A stretch of 64,000 nt of DNA, taken from positions 1 through 64,000 of the forward strand of contig JAJDEI010000100.1 of the NCBI GenBank assembly GCA_029259845.1. Direction: 5' to 3'. Each line of letters starts with the position of its first letter. The stretch's first letter is position 1. Below are positions 20,539 to 28,624 of this stretch, in pieces. Position numbers and translations under genes: made by a program. Under the pieces are notes generated by a model. That model did not search any database, was not told where the DNA came from, and saw only the letters and a program-made list of their open reading frames with translations. The DNA is from Planctomycetaceae bacterium (GTDB lineage: Bacteria > Planctomycetota > Planctomycetia > Planctomycetales > Planctomycetaceae).

Positions 20539-21462
20539 ATGACGACGGTACTGGTCGTAGACGATTCTGCCAAAGACCGCCGCATCGCCGGGGGGTTGCT
20601 TGAGAAAAACCTCGGCTGGGAAGTGGCGTATGCGTCCGACGGCAAGCAGGGGTTCGAGCAGGCGGAGAAGGACCTCCCCGATTTGATTCTGACCGACCTG
20701 CAGATGCCCGAGATGGACGGGCTCGAACTGGTCAAGCAGGTGAAGAGGCGTTTCCCGCTCATCCCGGTCGTGTTGATGACCGCTCAGGGGAGCGAGCAGA
20801 TCGCGGTCCAGGCGCTTGAGCAGGGGGCCGCCAGTTATGTGCCGAAAGCCGAACTGGCGAATGACCTTTGTGAGACACTGGAGCGTGTGGTCTGCGCTGC
20901 CGGTGACCGCCGCACGCAGCGGTCGCTGATGCAGCGAATCCAGACGCTGGACTGCAATTTTGAACTGAACAACACCCCAGACATTCTGACGACGCTGGTT
21001 TCGTACCTCCAGACATTGCTGAATGACATGGACCTGCTCGCAGAGGCGGACCGCCTGCGGGTGGGAGTCGCGCTCGAAGAAGCTCTGCTGAACGCCTCGT
21101 ATCACGGCAACCTCGAAGTCAGCTCGGAACTCCGCGAAGCCGATCACGCCGAGTATTACCGACTGGCCCGCGAACGGATGGGCACCGCCCCCTATGCCGG
21201 CCGGTCGATCTTTGTGAATGCGTTCCTGAACCGCGACGAGGTCGTCTATACGATCCGGGACGAAGGTCCCGGTTTTGATCCCAATGCTCTGCCCGACCCG
21301 ACGGACCCGGTCAATCTCGAGCGTCCGTGTGGCCGCGGCCTGCTCTTGATGCGAACGTTCATGGACGACGTGCAGTACAACGACGCTGGCAATGAGGTTC
21401 GCATGGTGAAGCGGGCCGCGTCCGATGTCTCCAACGGTGTCCGAGTTCCAGATGGTGATTGA
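20539..21462 (+). CDS. Response regulator with C-terminal anti-sigma-type HATPase domain
   Basis: This 307-residue signalling protein has an N-terminal receiver domain (residues 1-120): acidic pair Asp8-Asp9, phosphoacceptor Asp53 in LILTDLQMPEMDG, switch Thr in VLMTAQG and Lys in YVPKAE. A linker leads to a GHKL-type ATPase domain like the RsbW/SpoIIAB serine kinases. Its N box is GVALEEALLNASYHGNLEV and its G boxes are IRDEGPGFDP and GRGLLLMRTFMDDV. No histidine-phosphotransfer domain is seen. The expected behaviour is a phosphorylation-controlled anti-sigma or partner-switching kinase. The start at 20539 (MTTVLVVDD) is preceded by GAGGGGAA. No sigma factor or anti-anti-sigma gene lies alongside. 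Confidence 0.82.
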   Translation: MTTVLVVDDSAKDRRIAGGLLEKNLGWEVAYASDGKQGFEQAEKDLPDLILTDLQMPEMDGLELVKQVKRRFPLIPVVLMTAQGSEQIAVQALEQGAASYVPKAELANDLCETLERVVCAAGDRRTQRSLMQRIQTLDCNFELNNTPDILTTLVSYLQTLLNDMDLLAEADRLRVGVALEEALLNASYHGNLEVSSELREADHAEYYRLARERMGTAPYAGRSIFVNAFLNRDEVVYTIRDEGPGFDPNALPDPTDPVNLERPCGRGLLLMRTFMDDVQYNDAGNEVRMVKRAASDVSNGVRVPDGD

Positions 21463-21498
21463 CCGGAGTGTTGTCATTCATACGACTGCGCGGGGTTG

Positions 21499-21682
21499 AA
21501 CCGCCAAGACGCCAAGTCCGCCAAGAAACACATCGTTCACCTGTGTCTGCCACAGGTTTCGTCATTCGACACGAGCATTCGGACAACCTCTTCCCGACAG
21601 GGATTGATTGGTCCGATGACGGAACCGTATTCCGTGGGTCTCTTCAAAGATTTGGCTTGGCGCTCTTGGCGTCTTGGCGGTT
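21499..21682 (+). repeat. Palindromic element with GCCAAG-unit arms
   Basis: The left arm AACCGCCAAGACGCCAAG (21499-21516) is matched by the inverted right arm CTTGGCGTCTTGGCGGTT ending at 21682. Each arm is made of about 9-bp CGCCAAGAN units. The element sits in the gap between the regulator and the convergent AddA-like gene. The interior is non-coding. Confidence 0.7.
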
Positions 21683-21711
21683 TTTCATCACCTCGACCCT
21701 GCGCTGTCGGA

Positions 21712-24700
21712 TTAATCGGTGGCATCGCCCAGATCGAGCGTCACCACCGTTTGGGATTCGACGAAGGCCAGCCTCGCCGCAATGCGGTTCCTCGGCAACT
21801 GGCAGATCCGCGCGATGGCGGTCGCATAGGCGTCCAGTTGAGGCCGGTAGTGCTCGATCCGTTGGGACCAGTCCGGTTCGTGTTCCGGAGCGATGGCGTC
21901 GGTTTTGAAGTCAATGATGTCGGCGGCAAGGATCGTCCTGCCTCGACGAAGCAGGACCAGCCGGTCGATCGACCCGGTAGTCACGTCCGAGCCGGGGTTT
22001 GCATCCGCACTGGAATCCGCCCTCGAAGAAGCGGTCGCGGCGCCCCCCAACTGTGCCGCAATCGGCAGTTCTTGTCGCACCTCACAGACGATGTTCTCAC
22101 CGAGGAGCATCTCGTTCACCGCAGGCACAAAGGGGAGGTCCTCGTCCGTCGTGTAGCTCGATTGCGAGAGCAGTCGCCTCAACTGCGGCTGCTGGAGCAT
22201 TTGCGTGAAGTGTGGGAGCACCGTCTCGGTCTGTCGGGTGGAAAATCCCTGATCGGCGGCAATCTGTCGCAGCCGGCTGTCGGATGGCCGTCCCGATTCC
22301 AGCCACGTGATCTGTTCGAACCACGCATGGATGAGCGTGCCCCGCCGGAGGGCTGCCGCATTGTGCGGGCGCAACAGGCGACTCATTGGCACCGGTTGGT
22401 TCGAGTCGTGCCGCGACGGTGCCACACGGGCGAGACCGCGACGGCGTCCCTGCGGCATGCTCGCCAGACGAATGCACGGTTTAGCTCCCGAAGTAGGCGC
22501 GGTCTCCGGTGAATCGGCCTCCGACTCTGCGACATCGGGCCCGGAATCGGTGTCGGCGTTGGGACTCTCATCCGGGCGGGCGGCGGGGACTTGATGCCAG
22601 CTGCGATTGCCGTCTTCGTACAGAATCTCCTCGGACGCAACCGGCCCTCCCTGGGTGACAGCCGCGCGGACCAATCCGGCCGGACTGCGCGGCAGCGTTT
22701 TCTCGCTGCTGCGCGATGCCGGGACGATCACATACAACGCATGAATCGGGCGGGTGACCGTCACATACAAACGGCACAGCGTCTCGCGAATCTCGCGGCT
22801 CCGCGCCGTGGCGAACACCTGCCGCAGGTCGTCCGGCAAGAGGCTTTGAATCTCTTTGTTGCGGTACAGGCAGACTCGGTCGATCGGTGCCGTCGGCCCG
22901 CTCCGCCCAGCGACGTAGGCGGGCGCCTGGCCGGTGAGTTGCTTCTCGGTGAGAGGAGCAACGACAACATCGAATTGCAATCCCTTCGCCGCATGCACGG
23001 TCATCACCCGCACCCGGTCTGCCGACGGGTCGAGAAAGCGTTCCTGCTCTACAAAGCGGACGAAATCGGTCGGACGGAGCGTTGCCTCGCCGTCGAAGCG
23101 GTACCCCAACTCGATGAGTTGGCCCAACCGCATCAAATCCCGGTCGCTGCACACCGGTTGCAGGGCGCGGCACCAGCGGTCCAGCATCGGCCCGTAACCG
23201 TCCGCCATTAACGACTGCCGCACCGATGTCGAAACAACTGCCGCGACCGCATCATCGGCAGGATCGACGAGCGACAGCGATTCGCCCAACGGGGAACTCG
23301 CCACATGGTACCGCGCCGCCGTATCACCCGGATGGTCGGCCAGTGTGAACAGCGACAACAACGTGAGCACGGCCGCCGAATCGGTGATCGGATTGCCTCC
23401 CTCTTCGCTGGCAGGGATATGAAGCCCGCGCAGGAGATTCATGATTTCGGCGACCTCTTGGTTCTTCCGCACCAGTACGCCGACCGACGCCCAGGGAGCG
23501 TTCCGCACAATGCCCGCGACTCGCTCCGCTGTCGATGCCAGAATCTCATCCGTCGGATTGCCCTCTTCCGATTCCCCCGCCGCCGCCGAAACGATGCACG
23601 CATACCCGGGGAGGTCTTCTTTGGCGGTGCTGTGTTCGGGAAACGCGTCGCACCAGTCGTGAACCGTCTGCGCGTCATCGGTGCCGATGCCGGCATGGTT
23701 CGTCAAGCCGCCAAACAGACGGTTGACGGTGGTTATGACCGGCAGAGAGGATCGGAAACTCTTGGCCAGAGGAAGGCTTGCCAGTTGGGGCAACTGCTCG
23801 TCCAGGGCATCGAAGATTTCCGCAACACCGCCTCGCCAGGCATAGATCGATTGCTTGGCGTCCCCCACACAAAAGAAAGACGTGTTCCGGTCCGCAGCCA
23901 CGATCCGCTCCGCGAACGGTCTGAGCACGTCCCACTGGGCGGGCGAAGTGTCCTGGAATTCATCAAGCAGCATATGCGCGACATGGCCATCAAGGCGAAA
24001 AGCGAGACCCTGGGCGTTTTCGTGAGCGGACAGCCCCCGCAGCCGAAAGGTCACGTCGTCGAATCGCAGGCTCCGGCGCACCCGTTTCAGATGTTGATAC
24101 GCAGCATCAAAGCTTTCAAGCAGTTGCCGGGTTGCGAGTGTCTGCTGGGACAGTTCCTGAACAAACACGGCCCGCGCATGGTCCAGCAGCCGCTGATAGA
24201 TTTCCAGCAAGTTCGCCGGGATTTCCCGTCTCTGAAATTTGGTCGAGCCAGCGAGGACTTTGGCACCGATTCCCGTTTTGATGAAAGTGAGCCATTCTTC
24301 CGCGCGGGCCCTTTGCACGTCTTGCTCCCGGGCCTTCCTCCAACTCGTCAGATCCGGAAGTTCCGCGGCCTCCAGGGCAGCAATGGCTTCCTCCAGTTGC
24401 TCTTCGGTGAGCCGGTGAAGTTCGGGAAACTGTTGCCATGCGGCAGCGTCGGTCTCGCGGTACAGGTCGTAGAATCTGTCCACCGTCGAGTGAATGAGGC
24501 CACTCACACTTCGCCCGGCGTCGCCCTTGGCAAGCAGGTTTGTCAGCCGCGTGATATCGGTCGTTCGCTGTTCACGCAAAATCTCTGCGATCGCCTGCGA
24601 CCGCAACTGCTGATCGATGCGCGGATCGACGATCCGCCATCCGGGCGGGAGCCCCAGTTCCAGAGTGAAGTTGGTCGCCAACCCCGCAAAAAAGCTGTCA

Positions 24701-25017
24701 AGCGTTCCCACGCGCAAGCGGTGCAACTCCCGCAGCAACCGTGCGAGCACGGTGCGAAAATCGGCCGGGGTGAAATCACCCGCATCAAGCACAGCGGTCA
24801 GTTCAGCCGCTTCGGTCTCGCAGGTGGCGGCCTTCGCCAGCCGCGACAGGACGCGTTCGAGAATCTCCCCTGCGGCTTTGCGGGTGAACGTCGCCGCCAG
24901 AATCTCTTCCGCCGGCGTCCCGTCCAGCAGTCGCCGCAGGTAACGGTTCGTCAACTGAAACGTTTTCCCCGCTCCGGCTGACGCCCGAATGACAAGATGC
25001 CGCGCTTCGACGGTCAT
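21712..25017 (-). CDS. AddA-like UvrD-type helicase/nuclease
   Basis: The 1101-residue protein is a superfamily 1 helicase of the AddA/RecB type for double-strand-break end resection. The Walker A motif is ASAGAGKTFQLTNRYL at about residues 8-23, the Ia region is ILAATFTRKAAGEI, and Walker B is MLLDEFQDTSPAQWDVL followed by CVGDAKQSIYAWRGG (motif III). Later comes VMTVHAAKGLQFDVVV (motif V region). A C-terminal RecB-like nuclease block contains ILAADIIDFKTDAI. The start at 25017 overlaps the upstream AddB-like stop as ATGA (25014-25017), so the two subunits are translationally coupled. The two together should act as an AddAB-type helicase-nuclease; no RecD is present. Confidence 0.85.
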   Translation of the reverse strand: MTVEARHLVIRASAGAGKTFQLTNRYLRRLLDGTPAEEILAATFTRKAAGEILERVLSRLAKAATCETEAAELTAVLDAGDFTPADFRTVLARLLRELHRLRVGTLDSFFAGLATNFTLELGLPPGWRIVDPRIDQQLRSQAIAEILREQRTTDITRLTNLLAKGDAGRSVSGLIHSTVDRFYDLYRETDAAAWQQFPELHRLTEEQLEEAIAALEAAELPDLTSWRKAREQDVQRARAEEWLTFIKTGIGAKVLAGSTKFQRREIPANLLEIYQRLLDHARAVFVQELSQQTLATRQLLESFDAAYQHLKRVRRSLRFDDVTFRLRGLSAHENAQGLAFRLDGHVAHMLLDEFQDTSPAQWDVLRPFAERIVAADRNTSFFCVGDAKQSIYAWRGGVAEIFDALDEQLPQLASLPLAKSFRSSLPVITTVNRLFGGLTNHAGIGTDDAQTVHDWCDAFPEHSTAKEDLPGYACIVSAAAGESEEGNPTDEILASTAERVAGIVRNAPWASVGVLVRKNQEVAEIMNLLRGLHIPASEEGGNPITDSAAVLTLLSLFTLADHPGDTAARYHVASSPLGESLSLVDPADDAVAAVVSTSVRQSLMADGYGPMLDRWCRALQPVCSDRDLMRLGQLIELGYRFDGEATLRPTDFVRFVEQERFLDPSADRVRVMTVHAAKGLQFDVVVAPLTEKQLTGQAPAYVAGRSGPTAPIDRVCLYRNKEIQSLLPDDLRQVFATARSREIRETLCRLYVTVTRPIHALYVIVPASRSSEKTLPRSPAGLVRAAVTQGGPVASEEILYEDGNRSWHQVPAARPDESPNADTDSGPDVAESEADSPETAPTSGAKPCIRLASMPQGRRRGLARVAPSRHDSNQPVPMSRLLRPHNAAALRRGTLIHAWFEQITWLESGRPSDSRLRQIAADQGFSTRQTETVLPHFTQMLQQPQLRRLLSQSSYTTDEDLPFVPAVNEMLLGENIVCEVRQELPIAAQLGGAATASSRADSSADANPGSDVTTGSIDRLVLLRRGRTILAADIIDFKTDAIAPEHEPDWSQRIEHYRPQLDAYATAIARICQLPRNRIAARLAFVESQTVVTLDLGDATD

Positions 25018-27854
25018 TCGGCCAACCTCCTCTCGAAAACGCCGTCCTGGCAAATCGCCTCGAAGCCATCCGGATATTGCGGCGGCGATGAGTTGGGCGG
25101 CCAGAAGCGTTCGTCGAGAATGTTGCGTGCGACTTCTCTTGCCTTTTGGTCAGCCGTGATCAGGTCGTCTTCGCTCCAGGGGGCCATCCGTTCCCGGACC
25201 TCACCCGTCTCTCCGGGCAAGGTGACATAGCCCAACGCGATGCTTCCTTCGACTCCCAACCGCGCAGCCAAATGAAGGTACAAAGGCAATTGCAGGTCGA
25301 CCCATTCCCCCTGCTTGCGATGAACCTTGTCCGGATCCTCGGCCGAGTCGCCGGTCTTGTAATCGAGCAGCGCCCATTCGTTACGATCCGCATGCTGGTC
25401 AATGCGATCAATCCGCCCGTGGATCAAGATTGTCCGACCGTCGTCAGTCTCCAGGGAGACCGGCTCGCCTTTCGCTGAAGTTTCGACAAACGCGATCGTC
25501 CAACCGGCGCGGGCCCGCTCCGCCTGCCAGCGGGCGAATGCTTCGAGTCGCCGCCGCGCCTGCTCGACCTGCACGCTGACCGACGGCAAACGGTACCGCC
25601 CGTACTGCTGCTCCGACAATGCGTCAACCGTCGCTCGGAGAAACTCGGCGATCTCGTCCGACGACGTCGAATTTCGCACATCGCTGCGACCGAAGTCCCG
25701 CAGGGCATCATGGACGAGATTCCCGAAAGCCCGCGGATCCATTTCCTCGGTCTCATGGGGAACCGACTCCAACTTGAGCACATGCCGCAGATAGAACCGG
25801 TACGGGCATTGAATGTAGTCCCGAAAGGCCGTCACGGAAACGGACGTCACCGGCGCGGCGAGCGGTCGCGGACGGGGCACGACAAGACCCGGGCCCTCAA
25901 GACCCGGGATCTCGATACCGGCGACATCGACGCTGTCTGGCGTGCGGCTCAACAGGGGTAGCGGCGGCGGCGTCTCCGCCGCGAAGAACGTCTTCACCCG
26001 CTCTGCCGCTTCCGCCGCATCGCAAGCGAAAAACAGCCGGCTCGGAAGCAGTGGGTCCCCCCGGTCGTCCCGCCGCCCGGCCACGAGCACAACCTCCTCA
26101 CGCGATGCCAGCAGCGTGCAGAGGGCATAGGCGTCGCGGGCGTAACGGCGGTCGTTGTCGGTCACGCCCAACCGCTGACGCAACCGGTTGGGCAGAAACA
26201 AATCCGCACTCACCGAGGACGGCACGAACGCTTCGTTGAAGGAGGTTACGACCAGTGCCGGCGCATCGTCGAGCGGCAGATCGAGCCATCCCGACAGTTC
26301 GATCGCGTCCGCATCCGGTGCCGGTGGAACCGTCTCCGCGGAAAGCTCCTCGATGGTGAGCCGCAACGCTTGCGCCCCCGTGACCGTGGGCATCATCGGC
26401 TCCGGAATCTCCGTATGCGTTTCGAGCACGCCCGTCAGCGTCCCCACCGCGTCGAGTTCCCTTTTCTCCACCGAGACGGCCGGGTCGTAACTCCGTTCTC
26501 CCAGAACGCGATCGAGCAGATCGAGCATCACCGCCGACCACCCCGCAAGCGGCCGGGCCGCACTGCTCAAGTCCGCCAACAAGCCGCTCACCAATTCATG
26601 CACGCGCTGGATCTGTCCGCAGTGTTCTGACGATCCGAGCCAGAATCCAAGCCGCTGCTGCAGGTGCCCGCTCAGATATTGGTCCAGCTCTTGCAACCAT
26701 TGCTGTTGTCCACCTTGCCCTCCCGGCGTCAACGCGGCGTCCAGCCATGCCGTCATGTCCGGATGACGAACGAGGGTCGCAAAATGATCCGCACGCTCGT
26801 TTTCCAGAAATGAGGCGATCGCGTCCAGCAATCGCACCACGGCTGTTTGAGGCAGTGACTTGCCCACAGCCGCCCGCGTCGGCACGCCGAACTGCCGCAA
26901 ACGCCGCTCGACCTGCGGCACCAAACCATCGTCGGCCAATCCGATCGTGATCTCGTCGGCCCGATACCGCCCCTCAAAACCGGCCAACACGCGGACCACC
27001 TCGTCCGCCTGATCGAGCGGCTTGTCCACCACGCGCACCTGTTCCCGCAATAACGGAATCGGAGCCGACCCGGCAGGGACCGTCTCGGCGGGGACCGTCA
27101 TCCACTTCTCCGGGCGAAGGCATCCATGCTCATCGAACCGATCGCTGAGCGACTCCGGAGCATGAACGAGTGCCGTCACGCGGTCCGAGACCTGATCGAG
27201 CATCGCCCGTGTGGACTGGTTCAGATCGACCGTGCCGACGAGGATGACGTCGCAGTCCGTCTGGCACTCCTCCTCCTTCACCGCGACGATCCGCGCTGTC
27301 TGCCGGTCCCACAGACCGAGTCCGTCCAGCAGACCAAGGTACTCGTGCTGCGCGACTCGCAAGGCTTCCCAGCGCCGCCGTTCGTTAAAGCCGGTGATGA
27401 GTTCTCCCGCGCGGAGCACGTCACCGAAATCGAGCAACTCGGCCGCCAACTCCCGATGCAGCCGCCACAACAAGTCCCCCAACGCCATCCAGCCGTCCAC
27501 GTCGCCGTCGTCGGGAACCTCCCGCAACACCTGCTCCGCCTGTGGTCGCGGCATCCGACGCACCGCCTCCGCCCACGCCAGATGCTGCACCAGCCGCCCG
27601 GCAAACGGACGCTGCGGCTCGTACAACCGTTCGGGAAACTCGCCCTCGGTGATCGTCTGCGGCGGGAGGAATCGTCCGTCGGTTTCCTCCAGGAGAATCT
27701 CCACCAACCGGCGGCACGCCCTACGCCCTGTCAGCACGACCACGACCCCGCTCAAATCGAGCACGCCCTCGCCGCCATATCGTTCGGCCAGAAACTCCGC
27801 CACCGCCGGCAGCGCCGGCCGATTCCAGTCCAGGAACGTCCGTGCAAGGGGCAT
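25014..27854 (-). CDS. AddB-like PD-(D/E)XK nuclease subunit
   Basis: The protein of about 946 residues is an AddB-like partner. An inactivated helicase-like N-terminal part starts near RTFLDWNRPALPAVAEFLAERYGG. A C-terminal RecB-family nuclease domain contains SVTAFRDYIQCPYRFYLRHVL, GNLVHDALRDFGR and EWALLDYKTGD. An iron-sulfur cysteine set as in Bacillus AddB is not obvious beyond the Cys in the QCPYRF motif. It is translationally coupled to the AddA-like gene. The start is uncertain: the ATGs at 27854 and 27905 both lack a good ribosome-binding site. The first is given because family similarity begins there. Confidence 0.78.
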   Translation of the reverse strand: MPLARTFLDWNRPALPAVAEFLAERYGGEGVLDLSGVVVVLTGRRACRRLVEILLEETDGRFLPPQTITEGEFPERLYEPQRPFAGRLVQHLAWAEAVRRMPRPQAEQVLREVPDDGDVDGWMALGDLLWRLHRELAAELLDFGDVLRAGELITGFNERRRWEALRVAQHEYLGLLDGLGLWDRQTARIVAVKEEECQTDCDVILVGTVDLNQSTRAMLDQVSDRVTALVHAPESLSDRFDEHGCLRPEKWMTVPAETVPAGSAPIPLLREQVRVVDKPLDQADEVVRVLAGFEGRYRADEITIGLADDGLVPQVERRLRQFGVPTRAAVGKSLPQTAVVRLLDAIASFLENERADHFATLVRHPDMTAWLDAALTPGGQGGQQQWLQELDQYLSGHLQQRLGFWLGSSEHCGQIQRVHELVSGLLADLSSAARPLAGWSAVMLDLLDRVLGERSYDPAVSVEKRELDAVGTLTGVLETHTEIPEPMMPTVTGAQALRLTIEELSAETVPPAPDADAIELSGWLDLPLDDAPALVVTSFNEAFVPSSVSADLFLPNRLRQRLGVTDNDRRYARDAYALCTLLASREEVVLVAGRRDDRGDPLLPSRLFFACDAAEAAERVKTFFAAETPPPLPLLSRTPDSVDVAGIEIPGLEGPGLVVPRPRPLAAPVTSVSVTAFRDYIQCPYRFYLRHVLKLESVPHETEEMDPRAFGNLVHDALRDFGRSDVRNSTSSDEIAEFLRATVDALSEQQYGRYRLPSVSVQVEQARRRLEAFARWQAERARAGWTIAFVETSAKGEPVSLETDDGRTILIHGRIDRIDQHADRNEWALLDYKTGDSAEDPDKVHRKQGEWVDLQLPLYLHLAARLGVEGSIALGYVTLPGETGEVRERMAPWSEDDLITADQKAREVARNILDERFWPPNSSPPQYPDGFEAICQDGVFERRLAE

Positions 27855-27975
27855 GCGGTCACGTGAAAGAGAAGGCGGGATGCAGTCGTGAGCCAGTTGG
27901 GCCATGGGGCAGATTTCCAATCAGCCGCAGGTATGGAAAACGAGTCGGTTGCGAACCTGCTCGCGACCGCGGGCT

Positions 27976-28359
27976 TCACTCACAGGCCGCGTCGATGATT
28001 CGCACCAACGTCGCTTCGACCTCCTGGGCGACCGGATCAAGCTCCGGGCGACCGAACAAGGCCAACAACTGCGTGGGCTTCAACGTGGAGACCTTGACCG
28101 CTCCCGCATCTTCATAGACCGAGATGCGACACGGCAACGCGTTCGAGATCGACATGTCGGCTTCGAGGACCGTCTTCGCTTTGGCGGGATTGCACACTTC
28201 CAGAATGCGGCATTCCGGAGCGAAGTCGAGCCCCTTCGCGTTCAGCTTCTGCTTGAGATCGTGAATGCCCAACACGCCAAACTGATTGGCCGCAACCGCC
28301 GTCTCGACTCGGGCGACCACTTCATCAACCGTCCCCTGGGCGTCCTTTTCGTAAAGCAT
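27976..28359 (-). CDS. DUF302 domain protein
   Basis: The 127-residue protein is a single DUF302 domain: a start like TVDEVVARVETAVAANQFGVLGIHDLKQKL, the central strand ECRILEVCNPAKAKTVLEADMSISNALPCRISVYED, and the end VKVSTLKPTQLLALFG. AGGAAT lies just upstream of its ATG. The family folds as a small alpha/beta domain of unknown function, sometimes linked to metal or redox stress. It is cytoplasmic, with no signal peptide. It lies upstream of and co-directional with the AddB-like gene, but a roughly 120-bp gap makes an operon uncertain. Confidence 0.85.
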   Translation of the reverse strand: MLYEKDAQGTVDEVVARVETAVAANQFGVLGIHDLKQKLNAKGLDFAPECRILEVCNPAKAKTVLEADMSISNALPCRISVYEDAGAVKVSTLKPTQLLALFGRPELDPVAQEVEATLVRIIDAACE

Positions 28360-28471
28360 GGCGATTCCTCAATTCAGGGAGTGAAGGGCGTGAACAGACC
28401 GGCAAGGTAGTAAGACGAAGCGGGCCCCAGCTTTGGGGGGCGTGTTGGCGACGTGTCACCCACCGACCCAC

Positions 28472-28530
28472 CTTCGTGCCGTTGTGTCTTCGTGGTTCAA
28501 TTCTTACCACAAACGCACGAGGGCACAAAG
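28472..28530 (+). repeat. Hairpin element of CTTCGTG units
   Basis: The left arm CTTCGTGCCGTTGTGTCTTC with CGTGGT (28472-28496) pairs imperfectly with ACCACAAACGCACGAGGG followed by CACAAAG (28505-28530) over an 8-base loop. It belongs to the AACC/GGTT unit-palindrome class and lies between the mosaic protein and DUF302 genes. Confidence 0.6.
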
Positions 28531-28624
28531 CCGTTCGCCCCGATTGCATGCCATCATTGGACCGACGAAGTCCAGCCGCGTGGGTTTTGGGACCGCTCCC
28601 GCCACACGACAGCTTGAACCGAGA

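Noticed and set aside
23305-24981. 558-residue open frame on the plus strand
   Set aside because: It is antisense to the AddA-like gene, whose helicase motifs are unambiguous.
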